In this document: positions 1-8,420 of the stretch, one piece after another
Layout of the letters: the number at the start of each line of letters is the position of its first letter
Position numbering within the stretch: position 1 is the first letter of the stretch
From: JBDTMT01 sp033764095
Lineage (GTDB): Bacteria; Desulfobacterota; Binatia; HRBIN30; CADEER01
NCBI GenBank assembly: GCA_033764095.1
Contig: JANRJF010000014.1
Span: 1-49,617, forward strand
Direction: 5' to 3'
DNA length: 49,617 nt
The notes under the pieces: model-generated
The model's input: the letters and a program-made list of their open reading frames with translations, nothing else
Database searches by the model: none
Told to the model about the DNA's origin: nothing
Position numbers and translations under genes: made by a program

Positions 1-2
1 TG

Positions 3-1778
3 CAGATGCACGAGCAGAAGCTGATCGAGGTCTCGGTGACGCAGGAGGGGCTGCGCGCCGCCGGCGACGCCGCCAAGGCCGCCGGCGCGGCGACCAAGGC
101 CAAGGCCCTCGCCACCGACCTCGCCACGCTGCAGCGCATGGAGGCCGAGGCCGAGCGCTTCGGCCGCGCGGTGAAGCTCGACAGCGCCTCGACCTTCGAG
201 TGCATCGTCGAGGGCGACCGCCACTACTTCATGGAGGTGAACACGCGCATCCAGGTGGAGCACCGCGTCTCGGAGCTCTGCTACGCACTGCGCTTCACCA
301 ACCCGGCCGACGCCAACGATCACTTCGACGTCCACTCGCTGATCGAGGCGATGGCGATCGTGGCGCGCCACAAGACGGCGGTGCCGCGGCCGACGCGCGT
401 GCAACGCGAGGGCGCGGCGCTGGAAGTGCGTCTCAACGCCACCGACGGCGCGCTGCAGCCCGCCGCCGGCGGCGTGCTGGTGTCGTGGTCGGATCCGATC
501 GACGCCGAGATCCGCGACGACCAGGGCATCTCGATCAAGAATCCCGACACCGGCCTGTTCATGCGCTACCGCCTGGCCGGCGCCTACGACTCCAACGTCG
601 CGCTGCTGCTCGCCACCGGCGCCGACCGCGGCGAGAGCTGGGCGCGGCTGACCGAAGCCCTGCGCTGCACCAAGATCCGCGGCATCGACCTGGCCACCAA
701 CCGCGAGTTCCACTTCGGCCTGATGAAGTGGTTCCTGCACCGCGACGTGTGGGCGAAGCCGACCACCGCGTTCGTCGTGCCGTACCTGACCGCGGTCGGC
801 CTGCTGGCGCGCGAGGCGCACGCAATCGACCTGGAATACGCCTTCCACGAGATCGAGCGCCGCCGCCTCGCCGCGCTCGGCGCCGAGGCGCGGCCGGCCT
901 TCGACCTCAAGGAGACGCTGCTCGAACGGCCGCTGCGCGTGCTGGTCAACGAGCCGCACTTCCTCTCCGCCTGGCTGTCGCAGCATCGCGCCGACTACGC
1001 CATCGCCGACGGGCGCGTGGAGTGGAAGCGCAATCCGCTCGAGGTGCTGTCCGACACCTACCGGCTGCTCGACATGGTCGGCGACGACGGCGCCGCGGCG
1101 GAGTGCATCTGGGGCCACGACCGCGACCTGCTCGACACCGGACTGGCCTTCTACGCCGCGCTCGCCGAGCGCGTCCCCGCCGGCACGCCGTGGCGCGAGC
1201 TCGACGCGCGCCTGCGCGGCCCGGCGCCCAGCTTCGGCATCGAGGCGGGCCTCTGGGCGCGCGTCCAAGCGGCGCACGCCGGCCATCAGCTCGGCATGGA
1301 GATCCTCGGCCTCATCCCGCTGATCGGCGAGCGCGCCGGATTCTTCGCGCTGACGCTCGCCGACGACCTCACGCCGGTGATCCCCGCCGCCCTGCAGGAC
1401 AAGGCGCAGCAGGAAGCGAGCAAGAAGTTGCTGGCGCCGCCGCCGGTGTCGCGCTCGGACGAGATCGCCGCCGCGATGGGCGGCGTGTACTGGGACCGCG
1501 AAGCGCCGACGCTGCCGCCGTTCGTCGAGGTCGGCATGCACTTCGAGAAGGGCCAGCCGCTCTACATCATCGAAGTGATGAAGATGTTCAACAAGGTGTA
1601 CGCGCCGTTCGCCGGCCGCATCGTCGAGGTCTTCATGCACGACAACGGCGCCACCGTACGCAAGGGCCAGCCGCTGTTCCGCGTCGACCCGGACGAGAAG
1701 GTGGTCGACGAGGATCCCGCCGCGCGCACCAAGCGCCTGCGCGCCAACACCGACGCCTTCCTCGCGTCTTTGCTGTAA
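3..1778 (+). CDS. Biotin-dependent carboxylase, biotin carboxylase plus biotinyl domain (5' end outside window)
   Basis: The reading frame is open to the left edge, so this is the 3' part of a longer gene and the first ATG at 6 is internal. The visible part begins inside the ATP-grasp core of biotin carboxylase: EVNTRIQVEH at about residues 77-86 counted from base 6 is the classic active-site signature. It ends with a biotinyl domain in which the EVMKM motif places the biotin-accepting lysine at codon 1581-1583. About 170 residues between the biotin carboxylase C-terminal domain and the biotinyl domain are not assigned. The protein would carboxylate biotin with ATP and bicarbonate for an acetyl- or propionyl-CoA-type carboxylase; the acyl substrate cannot be told from this part. 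The gene ends with TAA and the next gene starts 100 nt downstream. Confidence 0.9.
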   Translation, partial: QMHEQKLIEVSVTQEGLRAAGDAAKAAGAATKAKALATDLATLQRMEAEAERFGRAVKLDSASTFECIVEGDRHYFMEVNTRIQVEHRVSELCYALRFTNPADANDHFDVHSLIEAMAIVARHKTAVPRPTRVQREGAALEVRLNATDGALQPAAGGVLVSWSDPIDAEIRDDQGISIKNPDTGLFMRYRLAGAYDSNVALLLATGADRGESWARLTEALRCTKIRGIDLATNREFHFGLMKWFLHRDVWAKPTTAFVVPYLTAVGLLAREAHAIDLEYAFHEIERRRLAALGAEARPAFDLKETLLERPLRVLVNEPHFLSAWLSQHRADYAIADGRVEWKRNPLEVLSDTYRLLDMVGDDGAAAECIWGHDRDLLDTGLAFYAALAERVPAGTPWRELDARLRGPAPSFGIEAGLWARVQAAHAGHQLGMEILGLIPLIGERAGFFALTLADDLTPVIPAALQDKAQQEASKKLLAPPPVSRSDEIAAAMGGVYWDREAPTLPPFVEVGMHFEKGQPLYIIEVMKMFNKVYAPFAGRIVEVFMHDNGATVRKGQPLFRVDPDEKVVDEDPAARTKRLRANTDAFLASLL

Positions 1779-1878
1779 GCGGTCGCCGGCGGCGATCGCC
1801 GGCGCCGCGGCCGGAGGCCAGATTTCACTGTCGAGATCGGGCCGACGTTGCTATGCGCGGGCAGAAGGAGAGTGCCCA

Positions 1879-2139
1879 ATGCCTGCGCCCAGCGGTCTGC
1901 ACCGGGTCAGCGAACGACTGCCGCAGTCGACCTTTCGCGACGTCGACCTCGGCGAATCGCGCTTCGACGACGTCAACCTGCGCGGCGCGCGCTTCGAAAA
2001 CGTCGGGCTCAGCGGCGCGACCCTGCGCAACGTGTGCCTGAGCGACGTGACGATCGAGGATGCTAACCTCGAGGGCGCGCGCATCAACGGCATCCTGGTC
2101 ACCGAGTTGTTGCGCGTGTACCAGGAAGCGCAGCGCTGA
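1879..2139 (+). CDS. Small pentapeptide-repeat protein
   Basis: An 86-residue protein whose middle (about residues 15-70) is made of A(N/D)Lxx-type pentapeptides, for example STFRD, VDLGE, SRFDD, VNLRG, ARFEN, VGLSG, ATLRN, VCLSD and ANLEG. Such repeats fold as a right-handed quadrilateral beta helix. Members range from gyrase-protecting DNA mimics to scaffolds of unknown role, and nothing here decides between them. The start is well supported by an AAGGAGAG Shine-Dalgarno at 1865-1872, six bases before the ATG. The protein is short, with roughly two helical turns, and has no signal peptide. It lies between the carboxylase and a DUF1330-like gene, all on the plus strand. Confidence 0.75.
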   Translation: MPAPSGLHRVSERLPQSTFRDVDLGESRFDDVNLRGARFENVGLSGATLRNVCLSDVTIEDANLEGARINGILVTELLRVYQEAQR

Positions 2140-2240
2140 AGGTCCCGCACCGCTTCATCGCCTGCGCCGGGGTGTTCGTTGCGCCAGTCGCTGGCGCCGG
2201 CCCTGTTCAGCCGCGCCCGCCGCGGTCTAAAGACGCGTGC

Positions 2241-2684
2241 ATGGCTGACGCGACCTACCTCGAACCGACGCAGGAGTCCGGACGCGCATTGTTCATGCGC
2301 CGCATCGCCGGCCCGGTCGTGATGCTCAACCTGCTGCGCTTCCGCCGCGTGGCGGACTACTCGGCGGCGCCGGAGCTGGCGCCGCCCGAGCCGATCTCGG
2401 GCGCGGCGGCCTACCAGCGCTACGTCGCCCACACCCTGCCGTATCTGCGCGCCAGCGGCGGCGATATCGTCTTCCTCGGCCGCGGCGGCCCCTTCCTCAT
2501 CGGCCCGCCGGAAGAGCGCTGGGACGCGGCGATGCTGATCCGCCAGCACAGCGTCGAGGACTTCATGGCGTTCGCCTCGCACCGCGAGTACCTGGCCGGC
2601 ATGGGCCATCGCGCCGCGGCGCTGGAGGACTCGCGCCTGCTGCCGCTGGTCGCATGCGCGCCGGACGCGCTCGACGCCGCGTGA
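2241..2684 (+). CDS. DUF1330-like dimeric alpha-beta barrel protein
   Basis: The ATG at 2241 is preferred over the in-frame upstream start at 2172, because it starts directly ahead of the conserved part and the upstream 23 residues are Pro/Arg-rich without a fold. The 147-residue product contains VVMLNLLRF at about residues 27-35, which matches the 'GPVVMLNLLKF' start of DUF1330/EthD-like ferredoxin-fold proteins, and later FMAFASHREYLAG, like the C-terminal helix of that family. The family's biochemical role is unknown; members often sit near fatty-acid and aromatic catabolism genes. The thioesterase gene follows after only 4 nt, so the two are probably co-transcribed. Confidence 0.7.
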   Translation: MADATYLEPTQESGRALFMRRIAGPVVMLNLLRFRRVADYSAAPELAPPEPISGAAAYQRYVAHTLPYLRASGGDIVFLGRGGPFLIGPPEERWDAAMLIRQHSVEDFMAFASHREYLAGMGHRAAALEDSRLLPLVACAPDALDAA

Positions 2685-2688
2685 GGCG

Positions 2689-3126
2689 ATGACCGACCCG
2701 GCCAACGAGGATGCATCCGCCCGCGCCCAGCGCATGACCGAGTTCTTCGCCGCGCTGGTCCCCGGCCAGCTCGGCTGTGTCTTCGATCACGCCGCCAAGG
2801 ATCTGGTGCTCGGGCACATCGACGTCACCGCGCCGCTGATCGCCGGCACCGGCTTCCTGTTCGCGCCGGCGATCGTCACCCTGGCCGACACCTGCGCCGC
2901 GATCGGCTGCGGCGCCAACGTCCCCGCCGGCCACTCGTTCACCACCATCGAGCTGAAGTCGAACTTCCTGTCGTCCGCCCGCGTCGGCGAGCGCGTCGTC
3001 TGCCGCTGCACCCCCGCCCACCTCGGCCGCCAGACGCACGTCTGGGACGCGACCGTGACCAACGACGCCAGCGGCCGCACCGTCGCCCTGTTCCGCTGCA
3101 CGCAGATGGTGCTGGCGCCGCGCTGA
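2689..3126 (+). CDS. PaaI-family hotdog-fold thioesterase
   Basis: A 145-residue hotdog-fold protein. The central helix begins at GTGFLFAPAIVTLADTCAA and is followed by TTIELKSNFLSS, the typical 'T(I/V)ELKxNFL' strand of PaaI-like acyl-CoA thioesterases. Members hydrolyse aryl- or acyl-CoA esters to the free acid and CoA in the cytoplasm. The classical HGG motif of the family is not obvious (the helix begins with LIAGTG), so activity and substrate are uncertain. The start is 4 nt after the stop of the DUF1330-like gene. An inverted repeat begins 5 nt after its TGA. Confidence 0.8.
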   Translation: MTDPANEDASARAQRMTEFFAALVPGQLGCVFDHAAKDLVLGHIDVTAPLIAGTGFLFAPAIVTLADTCAAIGCGANVPAGHSFTTIELKSNFLSSARVGERVVCRCTPAHLGRQTHVWDATVTNDASGRTVALFRCTQMVLAPR

Positions 3127-3130
3127 GCCT

Positions 3131-3193
3131 CACCACCACGGCACAACGACACAACGCCGGTCTCGCGCGGTGTGCCGTGGTGTCGTCGTGGTG
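3131..3193. repeat. Intergenic inverted repeat, family A copy 1
   Basis: The left arm 3131-3157 and right arm 3167-3193 (27 nt each) are reverse complements at 22 of 27 positions around a 9-nt spacer. Each arm is composed of words such as ACGGCACA and ACGACACA, and the two word types occur in opposite order in the two arms. It starts 5 nt after the thioesterase stop codon. Related copies lie at 42612-42675 and 45557-45614. There is no T-run that would make it a standard terminator. Confidence 0.85.
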
Positions 3194-3368
3194 GAGCAAC
3201 GCCGCGTCCGCCGATTGCCGTTGAGGCACCCGCCGGTCCCGCTCCTGCGCGTCCGGCCCGCGGCCAGGCGGGTGTCTGCCTGATCGCTGGATGCACGCGC
3301 CGCGTTCCGTATACTCACCCGATGCGGGCGATCCGGCCCGCGCGGGGATACGGAAAGCGAGGCCATCG

Positions 3369-5642
3369 ATGGGGCGAGTTCGCGGCGCGTTGGCGCTGAT
3401 GCTGTTGGGCCTGCTGAGCGGCGCGGCGCGCGCCGACGCGCCGCCGACGCCGGCGGCGCAGACGCCGGGGGCATGGCCGCGTACGGCCAGCGCCAACGGC
3501 GCGACGCTGGTGGTGGCGCAGCCGCAGCTCGACACCTGGGCCAACCGCGTGCAGCTCACCAGCCGCGCCGCGGCAGTGTTCACGCCGGCCGGCGGCACGC
3601 CGGTGAGTGGCGTGCTGCGTCTCTCGGCCGATACCAACACCGATTTCGACCAGCGCGCCGTGACGCTGAGCAATATCCAGCTCGCCGGTGTGCAGTTCGA
3701 CGGGGCACCGGCAGACGTCGTCAGCCAGGTGACCGCGCTGGCGAAGTCGATGCTGCCGAGCGGCGGTGTGGTATTGTCGCTCGACAACCTGCTGGCGGCG
3801 CTGGTGGCGTCCGGCCAGCAGGCGACCTCGGTGGCAACCCTCAACACGACGCCGCCGACCATCTATCTCGCCGCGCAGCCGTCGCGGCTGGTGCAGTTCG
3901 ACGGCGCGCCGAGCTTCGCGCCGATCGACGGCACGACACTGCAGTACGCGATCAACACCAACTGGGCGTTGATCCAGGACGGCGGCAACTACTACCTGCT
4001 CGACCGTACCGGCTGGTTGACCTCCGACGCGCTGTCGAGCGGCGCCTGGGAGTACACCGACCAGCTTCCGCAATCATTCTCGCAGATCCCCAACACGCCG
4101 GAGTGGACCGACGTACGCGCCAGCATTCCGGCGCCCATTACCGACGGGCAGGCGCCGTTGCAGATCTTCGTCGCCACCACGCCGAGCGAGCTGATCGTCA
4201 TGGTCGGCGAACCGCAGTATCAGCTGGTGCCGGGCACCGGGATCTCGACGATCTCCAACACCGACAGCCTGGTGTTCTGGGATGGCTACGCGCGCGCCTT
4301 TTACTACCTGGTCGCCGGCCGCTGGTTCAGCGCCCCCGCGCTGAGCGGGCCGTGGACCTTCGCCACCGGCTCGCTGCCCGCCGACCTGGTGAACATCCCG
4401 GCCGACAACCCGCTCGCCGCCATCCTCGCCTCGGTACCGGGCACGCAGGAGGCGCGCGAGGCGGCCCTGGAATCGCAGATCCCGCACCTGGCGACGGTGA
4501 GCCGCAAGACCGCCAGCCCCACCGTCACATACAACGGCGCGCCCCAGTTCGCGCCGGTCGAGAACACGGCGCTGACCTACGCGGTCAACACGCCGGACGA
4601 CATCGTGCACGTCGGCGACAGCTACTACCTCTGCCAGAACGGCGTCTGGTTCGTCGCCGGCGCCCCCACCGGCCCATGGAGCGTGGCGACCAGCGTGCCG
4701 GACGCGATCTACGGCATTCCGCCGAGCTCGCCGCTGTACAACCTCACCTACGTGCGCGTGTACGACGTCGACGACGACAATGTGGTCTACGGCTATACCG
4801 GCGGCTACCTCGGCCAGTACGTCGCTGACGGCGTCGTGACGTGGGGCACCGGCTACTACTATCCGCCCTACCTGGTGGTCGGCGCCGCGCCATACTACTA
4901 CCCGCGCCCGTTCACTTACGGCGCCGACACCTTCTACAACCCCGCCACCGGCCGCTTCGCGCGCGCCGCCTATGGCTACGGCCCGTACGGCGGCGTTGCG
5001 GCCGCGGCGACGTACAATCCCACCACCGGCGTCTACACGCGCCGCGTCGTCGCGGGTGATTCCTACGAGTCCGCCGGCGCGGTCGAGGCGTACAACCCGC
5101 GTACCGCGACCTACGCGGCCGGCGTCGCGCGCGCCAACCCCTATGCGTCGTGGGATCGCGGCGTCGTCTACGGACCGAGTGACGCGGCACGCGCCGCGCA
5201 GTACTCGAACGACCGCGGCAGCGTCGCGCGCGTACAGACCGCCGACGGCGGCGAGGCCGTGGCGGTGAGCGATGGCGACCGCTCCGCCGCAGCGGTGCGC
5301 GCGCCGGGCGGCGACTGGTACGCCGGCGGCGACGGCAACGTCTATCGCCACGGCGACGACGGTTGGCAGCGCTACGACGGCACGCCCGGCATGCCGGTCG
5401 AAGGGCATCCGGTCGAGAGCCATCCAGTCCCGCCGGGCCAGTACGTGCCGTCGCATCCGGTGCCGCCGGGCCACTACGTGCCGTCGTATCCGGTCAACAG
5501 CGGCCTCGATCAGTCCTACTACGCGCGCCAGCGCCAGATGCAGCTCTACCAGCAGCGCGCGAGTTGGGGACAACGCGATTTCAGCGGCTTCGGCGGCGGC
5601 CGCTACGCCGGCGGTGGCTTCCGCGGCGGCGGGCGGCGCTGA
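3369..5642 (+). CDS. Large secreted Tyr/Gly-rich protein with internal repeats, function unknown
   Basis: The ATG at 3369 is chosen because it is followed directly by a signal peptide (basic start, then ALALMLLGLLSGAARA, with cleavage likely after the last ARA); the longer start at 3291 only adds an unfolded Arg-rich leader. The mature protein of about 735 residues has three related units of about 80-90 residues in its first half, each with the pattern FAP...Y..N......G.YYL..G.W........GPW. Then comes a Tyr/Gly-rich stretch with repeated YNPATGRFARAA, YNPTTGVYTRR and YNPRTATYAAG segments, and a tail with Pro-His repeats (VPSHPVPPG, VPSYPV) and a Gly-rich end. I remember similar proteins labelled 'carbohydrate-binding family V/XII', but no binding activity can be read from the sequence. 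A surface or envelope role is inferred. Confidence 0.75.
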   Translation: MGRVRGALALMLLGLLSGAARADAPPTPAAQTPGAWPRTASANGATLVVAQPQLDTWANRVQLTSRAAAVFTPAGGTPVSGVLRLSADTNTDFDQRAVTLSNIQLAGVQFDGAPADVVSQVTALAKSMLPSGGVVLSLDNLLAALVASGQQATSVATLNTTPPTIYLAAQPSRLVQFDGAPSFAPIDGTTLQYAINTNWALIQDGGNYYLLDRTGWLTSDALSSGAWEYTDQLPQSFSQIPNTPEWTDVRASIPAPITDGQAPLQIFVATTPSELIVMVGEPQYQLVPGTGISTISNTDSLVFWDGYARAFYYLVAGRWFSAPALSGPWTFATGSLPADLVNIPADNPLAAILASVPGTQEAREAALESQIPHLATVSRKTASPTVTYNGAPQFAPVENTALTYAVNTPDDIVHVGDSYYLCQNGVWFVAGAPTGPWSVATSVPDAIYGIPPSSPLYNLTYVRVYDVDDDNVVYGYTGGYLGQYVADGVVTWGTGYYYPPYLVVGAAPYYYPRPFTYGADTFYNPATGRFARAAYGYGPYGGVAAAATYNPTTGVYTRRVVAGDSYESAGAVEAYNPRTATYAAGVARANPYASWDRGVVYGPSDAARAAQYSNDRGSVARVQTADGGEAVAVSDGDRSAAAVRAPGGDWYAGGDGNVYRHGDDGWQRYDGTPGMPVEGHPVESHPVPPGQYVPSHPVPPGHYVPSYPVNSGLDQSYYARQRQMQLYQQRASWGQRDFSGFGGGRYAGGGFRGGGRR

Positions 5643-5672
5643 GCCAGAGACAGCGATGATGAGGCCGACCGC

Positions 5673-6566
5673 ATGACGCGCACACATCGGCTGCGCCGCT
5701 CGCTGCTGTTCGTCCCCGGCAGCGAGCCGCGCCGGTTGGAGCGCGCCCGCAGCAGCGGCGCCGACACGGTGCTGTTCGATCTGGAGGACGGCGTCGCGCC
5801 GAACGCCAAGCACGACGCGCGCAGCCTGGTCGCCGCGGCGCTGCGCGCCGGCGGCTTCGGCGACAGCGAGGCGGCGGTGCGCGTCAACGGCGTCGGCTCG
5901 CCGCACTGCGGCGCCGACCTGGAGACGGTGGTCGCCGCCGGCGCCACCGCGATCATGCTGCCCAAGTGCGAGCGCGGCGAGCAGCTGCGGCAGATCGGCG
6001 ACCTGCTCAGCCGCTGCGAGCGCGCCGCCGGCCGCGCCGACGGCGCGGTGCGCATCCTGGCGCTGATCGAGACCGCCGCCGGGGTGGTCAACGCCGCGGC
6101 GCTCGCCGCCGCCTCGCCGCGCCTCGATGCGCTGTGCTTCGGCCACGCCGATCTCGCCCGCGATCTCGGCCTCGACGACGCCGACGCCTCGCACGGCACG
6201 CTGTGCCATGCCCGTTCCAGCGTGGTGCTCGCCGCCCGCGCGCACGGCCTGCCGCCGATCGACAGCGTCTGCCTGACGGTGCGCGACGACGACGCCATCC
6301 ACGCCGACGTCGCCCTCGGCCTGCGCCTCGGCTTCGACGGCAAGCTCTGCATCCACCCGCGACAGGTCGAGATCGCCAACGCGCTCTATACGCCGTCGCC
6401 GGAACGCATCGCCGCCGCGCAGCGCATCATCGAGGCCGCGCGCGCCGCCGAACGCGACGGCCACGGCGTGATCACGCTCGACGGCCGTATGGTGGACGCC
6501 CCGATCGTCGCCGCCGAGGAACGCATCCTCGCCCGCGCCCGTCGCGCCGGCGCGCTGGCGGGCTGA
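5673..6566 (+). CDS. CitE/HpcH-HpaI-type CoA-ester lyase
   Basis: A 297-residue TIM-barrel protein of the CitE family. The N-terminus RRSLLFVPGSEPRRLERA is typical, as are VLFDLEDGVAP at about residues 32-42 (metal and substrate region), IMLPKCE, the LALIETAAGVVNA strand with the catalytic-region glutamate, and FGHADLARDLG near residue 160. Stand-alone CitE-like enzymes include (S)-citramalyl-CoA, malyl-CoA and 3-hydroxy-3-methylglutaryl-CoA-type lyases or thioesterases; the sequence does not tell which. There is no CitDF partner nearby, which argues against citrate lyase. The coding region ends with TGA, followed by a hairpin that may terminate transcription. Confidence 0.85.
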   Translation: MTRTHRLRRSLLFVPGSEPRRLERARSSGADTVLFDLEDGVAPNAKHDARSLVAAALRAGGFGDSEAAVRVNGVGSPHCGADLETVVAAGATAIMLPKCERGEQLRQIGDLLSRCERAAGRADGAVRILALIETAAGVVNAAALAAASPRLDALCFGHADLARDLGLDDADASHGTLCHARSSVVLAARAHGLPPIDSVCLTVRDDDAIHADVALGLRLGFDGKLCIHPRQVEIANALYTPSPERIAAAQRIIEAARAAERDGHGVITLDGRMVDAPIVAAEERILARARRAGALAG

Positions 6567-6588
6567 GCCGCACTCGCGCCATCGGTTC

Positions 6589-6609
6589 CGCGAATGGCCG
6601 CCATTCGCG
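6589..6609 (+). terminator. Short perfect hairpin after the CitE-like gene
   Basis: A 9-bp perfect stem with a 3-nt loop: CGCGAATGG pairs with CCATTCGCG. It starts 22 nt after the CitE-like stop codon. Only a weak GTTT follows about 8 nt later, so it is a possible terminator rather than a clear one. Confidence 0.45.
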
Positions 6610-6718
6610 CACGCGTTTGGCGGCGGTGACGCTCGGCGGGACGCACGGAATCGCACCGCCCGGGTGTCGCCGACGACGCGGCAGCGGTATGGTCGCGTCT
6701 TCAGCGAGGAGGACAGCG

Positions 6719-7738
6719 ATGGCGAAGATGCGTGCGGTACAGGTGACCACCGGCGGGCAGCCGTTCGAGATCGTCGAGCGCGACATTCCCGAGCCCGGGC
6801 CAGGAACGGTGCGACTGCGCGTGCAGGCGTGCGGCGTCTGTCACAGCGATGTGCTGACGCGCGAGGCGCTGTGGGCCGGACTCCAGTTGCCGCGCATTCC
6901 GGGGCACGAGGTCATCGGCGCGGTGGACAAGCTCGGCGACGGCGTCGTCGGCTGGAAGATCGGCGAGCGCGCCGGCGTCGGCTGGAACGGCGGCTACTGC
7001 GGCTACTGCAACAGCTGCCGGCGCGGCGAGTTCTTCGCCTGCCTGAGCGCGACGCGCGTCACCGGCATCACCGCCGACGGCGGCTACGCGGACTACATCG
7101 TCGCGCGCGCCGAGGCGCTGGCGCGGGTGCCCGACGGCCTGTCGGCGGCCGAGGCCGCGCCGCTCATGTGCGCCGGCGTGACCACCTTCAACGCGCTGCG
7201 CAACAGCGGCGCGCGCGCCGGCGACCTGGTCGCCGTGCTCGGGCTCGGCGGGCTCGGCCACCTCGGCGTGCAGTTCGCCGCCAAGATGGGTTTCCGCACC
7301 ATCGCCATCGCGCGCGGCCAGGACAAGGCGGCGCTCGCCGCGCAGCTCGGCGCGCACGAGTACATCGACAACCAGAGCCAGGACCCCGCCGCCGAGCTCG
7401 CCAAGCGCGGCGGCGCGCGCATCGTGCTCGCCACCGTCACCGCCGGCGATGCGATGACCGCGACCATCGGCGGCCTGCGCGCCAACGGCACGCTGATGGT
7501 GCTGGGTGCCGCCGGCCCGTTGCAGATCGATGCCCTGCAGCTCATCCCCGGCGCCCTGTCGCTGAAGGGCTGGTACTCGGGCACCTCGATCGACTCGGAG
7601 GACACGCTCAACTTCAGCCTGCTCAGCGGCGTGCGCTCGATGAACGAAGCCTTCCCACTGGCGCGCGCCGAGGAGGCGTACCAACACATGCTGAGCGGCA
7701 AGGCGCGCTTCCGCGCCGTGCTGACGATGGACGCCTAG
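6719..7738 (+). CDS. Zinc-dependent alcohol dehydrogenase (MDR family)
   Basis: The ATG at 6719 follows an AGGAGG Shine-Dalgarno at about 6706-6712; in-frame upstream sequence is a shadow of the CitE gene. The 339-residue product has catalytic zinc ligands Cys41 (in ACGVCHSD) and His63-Glu64 (PGHEV). The structural zinc quartet is Cys94, Cys97, Cys100 and Cys108 (CGYCNSCRRGEFFAC). The Rossmann motif GLGGLGHLG lies near residue 172. It would oxidise alcohols or reduce aldehydes with NAD(P)H; substrate range is unknown. The length is normal for the family and all metal ligands are present, so it should be active. Confidence 0.92.
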   Translation: MAKMRAVQVTTGGQPFEIVERDIPEPGPGTVRLRVQACGVCHSDVLTREALWAGLQLPRIPGHEVIGAVDKLGDGVVGWKIGERAGVGWNGGYCGYCNSCRRGEFFACLSATRVTGITADGGYADYIVARAEALARVPDGLSAAEAAPLMCAGVTTFNALRNSGARAGDLVAVLGLGGLGHLGVQFAAKMGFRTIAIARGQDKAALAAQLGAHEYIDNQSQDPAAELAKRGGARIVLATVTAGDAMTATIGGLRANGTLMVLGAAGPLQIDALQLIPGALSLKGWYSGTSIDSEDTLNFSLLSGVRSMNEAFPLARAEEAYQHMLSGKARFRAVLTMDA

Positions 7739-7799
7739 CGTTTCGCCGAGCGTCGAGGCGGGTTGAGCGCTGGCGGCGGGCGTCGCACTGTCGGAGGCG

Positions 7800-8297
7800 A
7801 TGCTCCGCCGCCTGCAGCCCACCGACGCCGAGGCGTATTTCGCATTGCGGCGCGCCGCGCTGCTCGACGCGCCGCTCGCCTTCGGCGCCGCGCCGGAGGA
7901 CGACGTGGCGAGCTCGCCGGAAGCGGTGCGCGGGCTGCTCGCACGCGGCGACGACAACGCCGTCTTCGGCGCGTTGGACGGCGCAGAGTTGGTGGGCGCG
8001 GTCGGCATCTTCCGCGAGCACCACCGCAAGGCGGCGCACAAGGCGCGCATCTGGGGCATGTACGTCGTGCCCGCCCAGCGCGGTCGCGGCCTGGCGCAGG
8101 CGCTGCTCGCCGCCGCGATCCAGCATGCCCGCGATCTCGGCGGCATCGCGTGGGTGCACCTCAGCGTCACCTCCGCCGCCCCCGCCGCGCGTCACGTCTA
8201 CCAGCAGGCCGGCTTCCGGCTCTGGGGCACCGAGACCGACGCGCTGCGCTGCAACGGTGAGTCCGCCGACGAGCACCATCTGGCGCTGCGGCTGTAG
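7800..8297 (+). CDS. GNAT-family N-acetyltransferase
   Basis: A 165-residue GNAT protein. Strand 4 and the acetyl-CoA pyrophosphate loop are visible as VVPAQRGRGLAQALL (Q/RxxGxG/A motif A) at about residues 85-99, and the C-terminal strand motif is AARHVYQQAGFRLWGTE. It begins LRRLQPTDAEAYFALR, the usual N-terminal strand-helix of the family. The acceptor (amine, peptide N-terminus or antibiotic) cannot be inferred. The ATG at 7800 is the start that fits this N-terminus. The gene ends convergently with the nucleotidyltransferase gene; a multi-hairpin sequence fills the gap. Confidence 0.85.
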   Translation: MLRRLQPTDAEAYFALRRAALLDAPLAFGAAPEDDVASSPEAVRGLLARGDDNAVFGALDGAELVGAVGIFREHHRKAAHKARIWGMYVVPAQRGRGLAQALLAAAIQHARDLGGIAWVHLSVTSAAPAARHVYQQAGFRLWGTETDALRCNGESADEHHLALRL

Positions 8298-8321
8298 TGA
8301 TTGATCCTCCCCAACCGCCCA

Positions 8322-8394
8322 GGTAGCCGGCCGACCTCGTGTCGGCCGGCGCCGCGCAGCGGCGCCGAGCGCCGTCGTCGCTCGGCCGGCTACC
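8322..8394. repeat. Nested multi-hairpin between convergent genes
   Basis: The outer arms 8322-8334 and 8382-8394 are perfect 13-nt reverse complements (GGTAGCCGGCCGA). Inside, GCCGGCCGA pairs a second time with TCGGCCGGC, and GGCGCC pairs with GGCGCC around GCGCAGC. It lies between the converging stops of the GNAT and nucleotidyltransferase genes and could serve as a two-way terminator or REP-like element. No T-tracts are seen. Confidence 0.8.
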
Positions 8395-8420
8395 CAGGAC
8401 GTCTTTGGCCGTTGTGACGG

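Noticed and set aside
1779..1830. GC-rich palindromic stretch behind the carboxylase
   Set aside because: The GCCGGC and GATC-centred matches are short and explained by base composition.
4074..6656. Open frame of 860 codons on the minus strand
   Set aside because: Antisense to the secreted protein and the CitE-like gene, both with clear family evidence; translation is low-complexity Ala/Gly/Arg/Val.
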